This document shows, in pieces, positions 25,501-37,671 of a stretch of 64,000 nucleotides of DNA. Source of the DNA: Litoditis marina (taxonomy: Eukaryota; Nematoda; Chromadorea; Rhabditida; Rhabditidae); the NCBI GenBank assembly GCA_964036275.1, contig OZ038434.1, positions 7,831,060 through 7,895,059 on the forward strand, in the 5' to 3' direction. The translations under genes were made by a program, and so were the position numbers. Below the pieces are notes generated by a model that saw only the letters and a program-made list of their open reading frames with translations, ran no database searches and was not told the origin of the DNA. Numbering within the stretch: the first letter of the stretch is position 1; each line of letters begins with the position of its first letter.

Positions 25501-28500
25501 CTTAGACAACTACTCTCAAATGGAGCAGCTACTGCTACAAAAACCGAAAAATACTCATGTATAACTGTTAATTACAAACATACAAAAGTCGTAAAATATT
25601 TTCTCACACCTGTAAACTAGAATCTACAAATCACAGATGTTAACTCAATGTAGTTAATTATAGAGTTCCTGGTTTTGTGCACAATGGTTGGTGTTTTTGA
25701 TCATTACTTCAATTCTAGGTGCTATAACGTTCGGCATATTCAACAGTTGTTCTCTATTTCGCAGCTGTGACTTGTAGATTCTAGTTTACAGGTTTGAGAA
25801 AATATTTTACGACTTTTGTATGTTTGTAATTAACAGTTATACATGAGTATTTTTCGGTTTTTGTAGCAGTAGCTGCTCCATTTGAGAGTAGTTGTCTAAG
25901 GGGCGCACAGCAGAAGACAAATCTCACAGTCGTTGGGCCCCCCACTTTTTCATGAATAGAATTCTATTTCAGTTAGCTGCTGGTACAACCATTAGCTGGA
26001 TTCTCAATCTACAATGCAGAAATGTGCAACTTGACGTGGCGTACTTTGCGAATCATAGCCCAAAAACATTGCCCCATTCTGCCCCCATGCATAAATTTGT
26101 ACTCAAAAATTAAACTTGAATTACCTTATCATCCTGTTCGGGAGCAGTGTTCTTGAACTTTTTGAGGATGACAGCCCACACGGAGAGGTAGGCGTGAATA
26201 ATTCGATCGCGATACCAGTACACGTCCTCCCCCTCTTCCCACTGCCATTGCACGTCAATGCACGTGTGGTCCTGCAATGGTTGTTATCAAACCTGAAGAC
26301 TGGTGTAGTTCGCAACACATCGGTTTTCAAGATGTATAACCCCAATCCAGTCATCGCTGGTTGGATTCTCATGTTCGGCCCATATTTTTTCCTTAATCCA
26401 GCCACAGTACACTATATCGGTATTCCCCTTGTCTCGTAACATTAGTAGAAGTGGCATTTCAGTTGTGAAAAATAAGAACAACGAGCATCAGTAAAACAAA
26501 TTGTGAAAAAAAGAGTGGGAAAACTTGAAATTATATAATGAGAATCACTTGTCACGGGTGACATCAACCAGTCAGATAACCCACCTCGGTTTCCCATAGC
26601 TGGGGTGGCCAGAAATCGTCGTCTGACTTTTCTGCCACTACTTCCCAGCGCTGTTTCAATGCTTCCACCAGAGACAAAAACATAGGCAGGGAGTCTTTTT
26701 TGGCCGTAACTCTTCCAAGGAAACACCTAACAATGTTCGATCGCACATTGCTGAAAAGTATGCTTTTACTTGTCACGGGTGATTGAATAGAGATAGTGGG
26801 ACGCGAACTTGGAAGCAAACTACAAAGTCAGGAAGCAGAACACAAAAATGCCGTGATGTAAGAGAAATTACACAATTTGAATGTCATAAGAAGAGCAAAA
26901 TACAAATAACACTAAGCTGGTTCATTCCTGAAACAACCAAATAGTTTCTAAACCGACCTTCGCCTCGACAACAAACACCTCATGAGACAATCAACGACTT
27001 CTTCTGATATATCTTTTGTTTCTAACAGAACACACAACAGAGGTGCCGCAGACGTCGAAAGCATCTGAAAACCAGAAGATGTTCTGGAAAACTTCAATCT
27101 TTTTATGAATGTTGCTGTTTATGAAGAGCGAGACACAACCTGCCACTTGTAAATGTAAATTGAGGTGCAATGGATATGAGCTTTTCGTCATGTCCTGAAC
27201 ACTTTCTACTATAGATTTCCCACAGCAATAGTAGTACTCGAACACACTTCATTTCCTACTAAGTAGCTACATTTGAAAACAACTAACCTGACATTCAGCC
27301 CATCTGGGTACGTGCTGCAGCAAAACTTTGCTAGCGTCTTTGGTCTGTAAAAATCGTTTATAATGTGGAGGTTGGGGGTTTACCTGATTATTCATCAACT
27401 CAACTGAAAACCGGAATATATCACTCAGTAGCTTGCATAACTTTTCTTTACGTTGAAACCGAGAATCAGCAAAATACAAAGAGAAAGGTTGGAGTGGTGA
27501 AATGAATGAGATAATGAAAGATAGACCTCAGTTCTTTATGAAACCAATGAAATTCCGAACTCACTGCGGATAATAGGTCCTTATTGTTGGTAAGTAGCAA
27601 TCCAAGAGTGAACAGACCGGCTGGCATAACGAGAGACATAGAGTACAGACAAAAGTGGAGCAACTGGAACCAGATTTAATGTATAACAGACCAATAGTAC
27701 TATAGGCCTATATCTTTAGTTTCTACAATACATGAAAACAAGGAAAACCACTTCAAATTTTTTTTCAATTCTATAACCTAGAGATTCACAGCTAACTTCC
27801 TTCTGTCGATATTTTCGAACTTTTTCGAATAAGTAATACTTACGATTATATATATTCATAATACGAACCAGCGCTCTCGAAAATAACCAAAAATTGACAT
27901 CACAGACCTCTTTTTGTGCACATTCGTCCGCGTATAACTTGATCACGGCTTTAAAGAGATGGCTCACATCCTCTGAGCGAACTTCATACAGAACTACACA
28001 TGTTGAAAACAGCATCCTGAAACTGACTACATGCACACAACAAAACATTTTGGCTGCGAAGTGTCGGTGAAGAAAGATATGTAATGTTTTTTTCTCAAAT
28101 TGTCGCCAGCATGTAAAAACGTGAAATAAAGTACAGAAATGTACAACAATCGTTCACACATCTCTAACTCAAAGGTGAACACCATTCATGTAGCTTTCAC
28201 CCCCATCCCTCCACGAGAACTAAAAAAAAATTTTGCACAAGACTTAATTTTCGAAATAAAATGTTCTCAAAGTTCCATCATCAAAGTAAGCTCACCGTCG
28301 GAGCTGCTGATATTCGTCCTGTCCCAATGACGCCTCTATTTCCTTTCTAAATTTAGCCACTCGCACAATGAAGCAAGATAGAAACAGGAACTCGTCATCC
28401 GTAGATCTACAAATGAATCAAAGAATCGTAATACTAAAGTTAGAATGTGAAGCTGAAGGTCAAAGAATAAGTGTAATCACGTTGAATACGTACATGATCC

Positions 28501-31500
28501 CCACCCGTATATACAATGCAATTGTCACCTTTTGTCGTGACGGCTTCGTGTCATGACGGCTTTGTGTCGTTACCACATTTGTATTTTTGATTTGGGAGCT
28601 TCATTTTTCTTGAAATCGTCTAATTTTTGGCATACCACATGAGAACCCTATTTTCAAACTACTGTGAACTTTTCGACAGAAAAAGTGCACAAAATCGTGC
28701 ACTTTTCGTGCATCCGTCCCGTACCTCGATGCACGATAGAAATCGTACAATTTTAAGGTTGGGCGTTAAATTTTTACTGCGTTGTGGCTGTTGTACAAAT
28801 GCACACAACACAACACCCGAAAACTTTTTTGAGTGCTCCATTTTGCATCCTCGCATACCGAATTTCAAAATTTTTCGGAACGTGTGATGTTCATAACTTC
28901 AAAGCTTGATAAAAGGATCGTGCAAAATCGAACGGGCCAAAAAATCATGTACTACTAATCTACAACGAGCTATTCCGTCCAAATCACTCACTTACACCTA
29001 CCATTATTTAACACTAATATTGATTATCGATTATTTACCTAGGGCGTTTTCAACGAAAATTTCACTTTTAAAACGTGTTTTTCTCGAAAAACGCCCCCCT
29101 AACTCCTATTTTGAACAAAACTTTTCCATAGCAGAATTTTGTGATCTACATTTTGATGTGCGCAAAATTTGCATATCTTGTGAATTTCGCCCGTAAATCG
29201 AACAATACGGACCAAAAATCCGTTATTTTTGATTTGGGAGCTTCGTTTCTGTTGGAATCGTCTAATTTTTGAAATACCACATGAGAACCCTATTCAAAAT
29301 TTACCATGAACTTTTGAACAGAAACAGTGCACGAAATCGTGCATTATTCGTGCACTCGTTCCGTACCTTGATGCACGATGAAAATCGTACAATTTAAAGC
29401 ACACCAATGAATTTCTCATACTTGAGTTACCCCACATATATGGCATTTTCAATTTTCAACACTATATAACCGAAATACAGCCGTTTAAAAAAATTGAAAA
29501 GTTAGAAAATAGGTTCCCCTTGGGGTCATATACAATCGTAATTGTAAAAAAAACGTTGCACGCTGTACAACGTTGCACATTGTTCAACGATGCGGAGCTC
29601 CATTTCAGGAAAAATGCCATAACTTGCTTAAAAATTCATATATTCCAAAAAACTTTTTTTTGTTTCGTATCTACATTAAGAGAGCTATTCGAATATCATA
29701 AAAATAATTGAATACAACTCATTGTTTGTTGAGTTTTCGATCAGAATGACATTTGACGCGCTAATCAAAGCTCTGTATGATTAGAAACCTTAGTATTAGA
29801 ACGTATTTAATATAAAAATAATTTGATGGACTACAACGTAAGAAGGTCTCATCTTTCCAATGCAAAAACTTCTAAATTCCTAAACTTCGTAGTTTTTGAG
29901 AAACTGGCTCTCTTTTAAAAATTTCCGGTTTCACTATTTTGACACGCCTTGAAAACTGAGTCGTAACTCATGTCAATTGTGACGTTATCAGTTGAAGTTT
30001 GTTTCTCTTACTTGCCTGGAACCTCTTCTTTCTAAAAATTTCCACAAATTCTTGTTATATTGATTGAGTCGTGCGTCACGAGTTGTTTTTCACGAAAAAG
30101 GCCGCAAATTTTCAGTAAAAATGCTCGTGTTCAGTCAGTTTTAAACATTTTTCCATAAAATAAAAGGCATGTAACTCAAAACTCTCTTATGAAAAAGGAA
30201 ATAATACTCATTTCTTGTGTAAGTCAATATGAAAAATGTTAGTACCTTAATGTTTAGGCCGGACTGCACCAAACAGTTTTAACTTGAACACAACAAATCA
30301 ATCATTATCTGGTAGAGAAACTTATCATGTATGTCTCTGTGAAGTTTGATGAAACTATCTACATGAAGAGTCCATCAAGATCGTGAAACTTAGCGCGTAG
30401 CCAAATGAAGGTGTGCATAGCTGTCGTTTACTGTGCCATGGGCACTGTGGGGCAGCGTAATTAGCAATTATAATAACGATCACATCCTTGCTATGTAAAA
30501 CACAGATCATAGTCAGCCATGTTTGGCAGCTTGTAACGATAACGCATGTTTTACTACCTCAACGAACTACGTTGGCAGGCCTTACAAAAAAGGTGAAACA
30601 TTTTAGCAGTAAGTTGGCACGTGTTAAATTCAACGAAGTACGTGGGCAGGCCTTACAATACGTAAAACATTTCAGGAGTAAGTAAGCACGTTTAAGGAAA
30701 GACGTGGGCAGGCCTCAAAAAACGTGAAACATTCTAGCAGTAAGTTAGCACGTGTTAACTTCAACAAAACTCGCTGGCAGGCCCCACGATAACGTGAACA
30801 TTTTCTGCAGGCTAACATACGTTGGCAGGTCTTACAATTACGTGGACATATTTTGCAGGCTAACAGACGTTGGCAGGCCTTAAAATAACGTGAACACTTT
30901 CTGCAGGCTAACATACGTTGGCAGGCCTTACAATAACGTGAACACTTTCTGCAGGCTAACATACGTTGGCAGGCCTTACAATAACGTGAACACTTTCTGC
31001 AGGCTAACATACGTTGGCAGGCCTTACAACAACGTGAACATTTTCTGTAGGCTGACATACATTGGCAGTCGTTACCCTTACGTAAACATTTTGTGCAGAA
31101 CACTACACTTTGGCAGGCCTTACAATTACGTGAACATATTTTGCAGGCTAACAGACGTTGGCAGGCCTTACAATTACGTGATCATCTTTTGCAGGCTAAC
31201 ATACGTTAGCAGGCCTTACAACTACGTGAACATTTTCTGTCGTTACACTTACGTAAACATTTTGTGCAGAACACACACTTTGGCAGGCCTTACAATTACG
31301 TGAACATATTTTGCAGGCTAACAGACGTTGGCAGGCCTTACAATTACGTGATCATCTTTTGCAGGCTAACATACGTTAGCAGGCCTTACAATTACGTGAA
31401 CATTTCTAGGACAACATACTTTGGCAGGCCTTACAACTACATGAACATATTTGTAGGTCCTACAATTACGTGGACGTTTTTGTAGAACAGCATACGTAGG

Positions 31501-34500
31501 CAGGCCTTACAACTACGTAAACATTTTTGCAGGCCAACATACGTTAGCAGACCTTACAATTACGTGAACATTTTAGGGCAACATACGTTAACAGGCTTTA
31601 CAACTACGTCAACATTTGTTGTAGGACAACCTACGCTAGCAGGTCTTACAATTACGTGAACATATTTGTAGGCCTTACAATTACGTGGACGTTATTGTAG
31701 AAAAACATACGTTGGCAGGCCTTACAACTAAGTAAATATTGTTGTAGGGAATAACACATTGTCAGGCTGTGCACGTACAATAAGTCCCGTGTTGAATTCA
31801 ACGAAATACGTGAGCAGGTTTTTACAAAAAACGTTAAAATTTAAGCAGTAAGTTAGCACGCTTTAAATTCAATGAAATACGTGGGCAGGCTATACAAAAA
31901 CGGGAAACATTTCAACAGTAACTGCACACGCGTTAACTTCAACATCACACGTTCGCAGACCTCGCAACTACGCGAAATTCGTTGACAGCACGCGTTACAA
32001 GAAAATTTGGTGACAGGCTTTGTACTCAAATAAAGCTCTTTGGCATGCCAAAAAACGTTAAAATTTAAGCAGTAAGTTAGCACGCTTTAAATTCAATGAA
32101 ATACGTGGGCAGGCTATACAAAAACGGGAAACATTTCAGCAGTAAGTGCACACGCGTTAACTTCAACATCACACGTTCGCAGACCTCGCAACTACGCGAA
32201 ATTCGTTGACAGCACGCGTTACAGGAAAATTTGGTGAAAGGCTTCGTACTCAAATAAAGCTCTTTGGCATGCCGTTGACACAAATCAATTTTTTTACTAT
32301 AAGGAACACAATATAGGCCTATTCGGTATCATTTTTCATGAAATTTTCGAGTGATCTATATGATTTACAACTGCTAGACGCCGCAGGCGTCTAGTCCCCA
32401 CCCGTATATACAATGCAATTGTCACCTTTTGTCGTGACGGCTTTGTGTCATGACGGGTGATGAAAATTGACAACAAATGAACATAACAGGCTTCAAAATT
32501 AATATTTTTTAGAAAACTTTTTTTTGATTCGTATTTACGTTGAGAGATCTATTTTAATATCATAGTTATATTTCCATGTGAAAGACTTATACTTGATTTT
32601 GAGGTCAGCATGGTATTTGACGCGCTAATCACAGCTCTATTTGATTATAAAAATTAGTATTAGAACGTTTTTAATATCAAAATAATTTGACGAACTACTA
32701 CGTAACAAGGTCTTCGCTTTCAAATGAAAAAACTTTTGAAGTCTGAAACCTTGTAGTTTTCAAGTTACTAAGCGTGTATTGAAATTTTCCCGTTTCACCA
32801 TTTTGACACGTCGTGTAACTTGAGTCGTAACTTATGCCAATTGTGACGTTATCAGTGAAAGTTTGTTTCTCCCCCTTCCCTGAAACCTCTTCTTTCTGAA
32901 AATGTTAACAAATTTTTGTTATAATCTTTGAGTCGTGCGTAGGAAGCAGTTTTTCACGAAAAAGGCCGCAATTTTTCACTAATAATGCTCGTGTTCAGTC
33001 AGTTTTCAATATTTTTTTATAAACTGAACGGCATATTACTCAAAACTGAATTTAAAAAAAGAAAATAACACTTATCGCTCGTAAAAGTCAACAGAAAAAA
33101 TGTTAGTACCTTATTGTTCAGGCCGGACTGCACCAAACAGTTTTGACTCAAATACAACGAATAAAACATTATCTGATAGAGAAAATTATCATGTATGTCT
33201 CTGTAGAATTTGATGGAATTATCTTCATGAAGAATCCATCAAGATCGTGAAACTTGGCGTAACCAAATGTAGGTGTGCATAGCTGGCGTTTACTGTGCCA
33301 TAGGCAAAATGGGGCAGCGTAATTAGCAATTGAAATAACTACCACATCCGTGCTATGTAAAACACAAATCATAGTCAGCCATGTTTGGCAGCTTGTAACG
33401 ATAACGCATGTTTTACAACCTCAGCGAAATACGTTGGCAGGCCTTACAAAAACGTAAAACATTCTAGCAGTAAGTCGGCACGTGTTAAATTCAACGAAAT
33501 ACATTGGCAGGCCTTACAAAAACGTCAGAAAAAGTATGGTGTAGGCCTCGCATATACGTGTAAACTTTTTGACAGTACAATGACACGCGTTTTTATCAAC
33601 AAAATACGTTCGCAGTCCCCACAAAAACAGTTAACTCTTTAGTAGTAAGTTGGCAAGCGTTAAATTTAACAAAATACGTTGGCAGGCCTTACAATTACGT
33701 GAACGTTTTTTGCAGGTTAACATAAGTTCGCAGGCCTTACAACTACGTGAACTTTTTTCGCAGGATAACATAAGTTCGCAGGCCTTACAACTACGTGAAC
33801 ATTTTTCGCAGGCCTTACAACTACGTGAACATTTTTTGCAGGATAACATAAGTTCGCAGGCCTTACAACTACGTGATCATTTTTCGCAGAATAACATAAG
33901 TTCGCAGGCCTTACAGCTACGTGAACTTTTTTCGCAGGATGACATAAGTTCGCAGGCCTTACAACTACGTGAAATTTTTTCGCAGGCCTTACAACTACGT
34001 GAACATTTTTCGCAGGTCTTACAACTACGTGAACATTTTTTGCAGGATAACATAAGTTCGCAGGCCTTACAACTACGTGAACATTTTTCGCAGGATAACA
34101 TAGGTTGGCAGGCTTTACAACTACGCGGACATTTTTCGCATAATAACATAGGTTGGCAGGCCTTACAACTACGTGAACATTTTTCGCAGAGTAACATAAG
34201 TTCGCAGGCCTTACAACTACGTGAACATTTTTTGCAGAGTAACATAAGTTCGCAGGCCTCACAACTACGTGAACATTTTTCGCAGGATAACATAGGTTGG
34301 CAGGCTTTACAACTACGCGGACATTTTTCGCATAATAACATAGGTTGGCAGGCCTTACAACTACGTGAACATTTTTCGCAGAGCAACATAAGTTCGCAGG
34401 CCTTACAACTACGTGAACATTTTTTGCAGAGTAACATAAGTTCGCAGGCCTTACAACTACGTGAACATTTTTTGCAGGATAACATAGGTTGGCAGGCTTT

Positions 34501-37500
34501 ACAACTACGCGAACATTTTTCGCAGGATAACATAGGTTGGCAGGCCTTACAACTACGTGAACATTTTTCGCAGGATAACATAAGTTCGCAGGCCTTACAA
34601 CTACATGAACATTTTTTGCAGGCCTTACAACTACGTGATCATTTTTCGGCTGCCTTACAGCTACGTGAACATTTTTCGCAGGCCTTACACCTACGTGAAC
34701 ATTTTTGCAGGATAACATAAGTTCGCAGGCCTTACAACTATGTGAACATTTTTTGCAGGATAACATAAGGTCGCAGGCCTTACAACTACGTGAACATTTT
34801 TCGCAGGCCTTACAACTACGTGATCGTTTTTCGCAGGTCTTACAACTACGTGAACATTTTTCGAAGGATAACATAAGTTCGCAGGCCTTACAACTACGTG
34901 AACATTTTTCGCAGGCCTTACAACTACGTGAACATTTTTTGCAGGATAACATAAATTCGCCGGCCTTACAACTGCGTGAACATTTTTTGCAGGATAACAT
35001 AAGTTCGCAGGCCTTACAACTACGTGAACATTTTTCGCAGGCCTTACAACTACGTGAAAATTTTTCGCAGGCCTTACAACTACGTGAAAATTTTTCGCAG
35101 GCCTTACAACTACATAAGTTCGCAGGCTGTTAATGTTAATGCTTCTAACTCGCTTCATATTGAACGTTTTCCGATTATGTTTTTCATATCGATTAAAATT
35201 TAACAGGAATGCAGAATGTACTAATTATTGGAACGCGCGCGCGCGTGCACGCGACGCGGTAAAAAAAGTTCAGATTAGGTTGTACAGTACGAAAATTGGC
35301 AAACGAATGTAATTGTACCTGCTCATGCTAAAGACAATCATACATTTCAACAAACCACGCGCGTGTGCACGCGACGCGACAGAAAATATTCAAATTGGGT
35401 GTGAACGTACAAAACCTGGAAAACGAAGGTGTAAGAGCATGCCAAATGACATATATTGCCAGGCCGCGCAGCAACCATGGGAAAAGTCAATTTTTTGCAA
35501 ACTCATGGCACGGGCTTGGTATAACGAACAATAGTCATGTTTAGTCCCCTTGGGGTCATATACAATCGTAATTGTAAAATCAGTCTTGCGTCTTGAATCT
35601 TGAATAGTGAATCCAAAATAGAAAACATAAAACAAACTTGCTTAAAAATTGATATTTTAAAAATACTTTTTTTGATTCGTATCTAAATCGAAAGAACTCA
35701 CGAACAATTACATTTTAAATCTTGTAATATCGCGCACGCGCGCACGCGACGCGACAAAAATTTTGAAAGTAGGTTTTACCGGATAAAAATTGGAGAACGG
35801 ATGTAATCATACTTGCTGAAGCCGAATACGATTTTAAATTTTTGAACACGCGTGCACGCGACGCGACAGAATTCTTAAAATGGTACGAAAACGTACGAAA
35901 CTCGACGAACGGGTGTAGCTAACACAACTTTCCAAATGTACATGTTGGGCGTTAAATTTCTATTGCGTTGTTGCTGTTGTACAAATGCACACAACATAAC
36001 ACCCAGAAACTTTTTTGAGTGCTCCATTTTGCATCCTCGCATACCGAATTTTAAAATTTTTCGGAACGTGTGATGTTCATAACTTCAAAGCTTGATAAAA
36101 GGGTCGTGCGAAATCAAACAGGCAAAAAATCATGTACTACTAATCTACAACGAGCTATTCCGTCCAAATCACTCACTCACACCTACCATTATTTAACACT
36201 AATATTGATTATCGATTATTTACCCGTTTTCGACAAAAATTTCACTTTTAAAACGTGTTTTTCTCGAAAAACGCCCCTCTAACTCCTATTTTGAACACAA
36301 CTTTTCCATAGCAGAATTTTGTGATCTACATTTTGATGTGCGCGAAAAGAATTTTATACAAGATTTACAACTGCTAGACGCCGCAGGCGTCTAGTCCCCG
36401 CCCCCCATACAATGCTAATGTCACCTTTTGTCATGACGGAAGATGGAATGCACTTTAAGACAATTCTGCCGCGGCATTCGAGAAGATGGTTCTGTGAAAG
36501 AGCGCGCACATTAAAAAAGGTTCTGTGTGGAATACAAGTACGGTATGATACAGCTCGTATTCAAACACTTCATTATATGTTGGGCCTGTTTTAACGAAGA
36601 ATAGTCATGTTTGGTATCGTTTTGTACAGAATTTTCGGTAATATACAAGATTTACAACTGCTAGACGCCGCAGGCGTCTAGTCTGAGTAGATACAATACG
36701 AATGAGTGAATGTGTATTCTGAACTTTCAACACAATACAACCCAGTTTTGGATAACGTCTCGAATGCGCCAAAACCGAGAAAATATCGTTGTTATTGTTG
36801 GCAGCATCTTCCTATGGGTCTCCCTTCCCGAAATCCGATAATATAAAACATTAAGTAAAGTAGATGTAACCGTATCCTCACTGTTATTATAATTGATAAC
36901 CATAAAAGAAACTAACTCGATGCCGTTCCTGCCCACAATATCCCTCCAGCATCGTGCGATTGCCACCAGACTGTCACTCGTCTCGCTGTCCACCACTGCT
37001 GCCAGCTGGACCCAATCCTTCGGGCAGACAAACGAAGGATCACATCGAATTAACAGCTGGGCAGCCAGCTTTCGCGTTCCCGTAGAGTACTTCTGTCAAA
37101 ATACTAGACTTGCAAATCATTTTAATGGATTTAGCTAAATATACTATAAATCTACTGAACAAACACCTCTGTACGGTAATTTTGCACCTTCATTCATTTT
37201 TCGAGCCGAGTTGAATTTCTCCTTAAACTCAAGCCTTGAGAACTTTTTTAGTCGGATAGCTATGTTTTGTCTCAGGGAAACGTATTCAAGCCGAACATTT
37301 TACCTCAGGACTGTTGGAAACCGAGCGAGCGTCATCTACATTCACCGTCTCTATTGTACTCTGGTCGGCCTTGCACAGGGTTGCGTAGATGGCCTATAGG
37401 CAAAAGGATGAAATATTGGATATACGAAGATATTCACATACATTTCTTCGAATTTTCGACTTTCCATGAAACATACAACCGTTCTATAGTCGTTTAGGTA

Positions 37501-37671
37501 CTACAACTTTTGACCTAATCATGCCGGATATGAAACACTGTAATAACAGTTTTTGTCTCTAAAAGTATGTCACAATACTTTTCCATATTAATATTCTACA
37601 AGAGCTCACGACAAAAAGCCTACCCTGAGTTTCTTGAGAGTTGCACCCCCATCCAAGTCGACACGAGTCAT
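22600..37671 (-). CDS. Large unrecognised helical-repeat gene (15 exons mapped)
   Basis: Exons in coding order: 37671-37624, 37393-37304, 37092-36917, 28406-28296, 28016-27908, 27663-27565, 27344-27288, 27064-26958, 26750-26585, 26271-26125, 23960-23864, 23760-23612, 23439-23239, 23023-22931 and 22680-22600. All junction phases agree, including exons 3 and 4 across the 8.2-kb Helitron block (GA|gttagt to an A, giving ..NGIE-STDD..). About 577 residues are mapped from the ATG at 37671. An upstream acceptor at 37697 leaves an earlier start possible. The protein is rich in amphipathic helices (LPMFLSLVEALKQRW, LPELRLAAFELFRTS) and looks like an ARM/HEAT-type scaffold. I compared it in memory with several exportins and an Integrator subunit and found no match. 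Function unknown. Confidence 0.6.
24050..25960 (-). mobile_element. Composite foldback/minisatellite element, copy B
   Basis: Inverted relative to copy A, with the same order of parts: a GC-rich end (about 24050-24115, CGCGCAGCGCGAAGCGCTGTG), a GT/GGGT microsatellite (about 24275-24303) and a CT-rich stretch. Next are TGACGTCA-bearing tandem units with a 130-bp period (repeated near 24667, 24797, 24927 and 25057, then degenerate to about 25380). A hairpin follows with arms about 25440-25628 and 25772-25958. It lies in the intron between exons 10 and 11 of the large gene. The outer inverted repeat of copy A is not seen here. Confidence 0.72.
28498..32394 (+). mobile_element. Non-autonomous Helitron 1
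   Basis: The left end TCCCCACCCGTATATACAAT follows an A, and the right end is CTAGACGCC-GCA-GGCGTCTAG, so the element runs TC...CTAG as Helitrons do. About 3.9 kb with no Rep/helicase frame. It contains a block shared with Helitron 2 (about 29640-30600), a 400-bp stretch shared with 35946-36345, and a diverged minisatellite (about 30590-31760). The right end is directly followed by the left end of Helitron 2. Assignment rests on termini and target only. Confidence 0.68.
30590..31760. repeat. Minisatellite of Helitron 1
   Basis: Diverged tandem units of about 45-60 bp built on GGCAGGCCTTACAAT followed by ACGTGAACATTTTCTGCAGG and CTAACATACGTT. Open frames across it are a by-product of unit length. 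It is the older-looking counterpart of the array at 33700-35120. Confidence 0.75.
33700..35125. repeat. Minisatellite of Helitron 2, 30- and 48-bp units
   Basis: Two building blocks alternate. A 30-bp unit begins CCTTACAACTACGTGAACAT and ends TCGCAGG. An 18-bp unit reads ATAACATAAGTTCGCAGG. They combine into 48-bp units in varying order. A longer repeated cassette with ATAGGTTGG and TAATAACATAGG appears twice (about 34100-34240 and 34280-34430), which shows block duplication. All units are multiples of three, which keeps frames open on both strands. It is not coding. Confidence 0.85.
35240..35870. repeat. Four GC-rich GCACGCGACGCG motifs
   Basis: The motif GTGCACGCGACGCG, or a close variant, occurs near 35245, 35366, 35741 and 35850. 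Each is followed by a similar AT-rich stretch ending in a GAACG/AAACG..TGTA block. These are diverged copies of a unit of about 90-115 bp, seen only in Helitron 2. Confidence 0.6.
36395..36681 (+). mobile_element. Short Helitron 3 (287 bp)
   Basis: Begins TCCCCGCCCCCCATACAATG directly after the CTAG of Helitron 2 and ends in the same palindrome at 36661-36681, followed by host T. It keeps only the two terminal regions and a short middle. Together with the A at 28497, the whole block sits between A and T. Confidence 0.65.

Larger units (their letters stand above)
32395..36394 (+). mobile_element. Non-autonomous Helitron 2
   Basis: Starts TCCCCACCCGTATATACAAT immediately after the CTAG of Helitron 1 and ends in the same 21-bp palindrome. 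About 4.0 kb. It shares 32500-33430 with Helitron 1 (diverged), has its own larger and more homogeneous minisatellite, four GC-rich motifs at 35240-35870, and the 400-bp stretch 35946-36345 that matches 28765-29165. Confidence 0.68.

Noticed and set aside
30672..31485. Cysteine-rich repeat proteins of 137-143 codons
   Set aside because: Translation of the Helitron 1 minisatellite, open for the same reason.
33650..35000. Long open frames on both strands (356 and 427 codons) over the minisatellite
   Set aside because: Units of 18, 30 and 48 bp are multiples of three and lack stops by chance, so all copies stay open on both strands. No start context, splice sites or protein family.
33700..35125. 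CRISPR-like array of regularly spaced repeats
   Set aside because: No unique spacers of constant length, units vary in a modular way, the host is eukaryotic and no cas genes are present.
28498..36345. A single LTR retrotransposon bounded by the 400-bp repeats
   Set aside because: No gag/pol frames, no primer-binding site, and the TC...CTAG palindromic ends explain the borders better.
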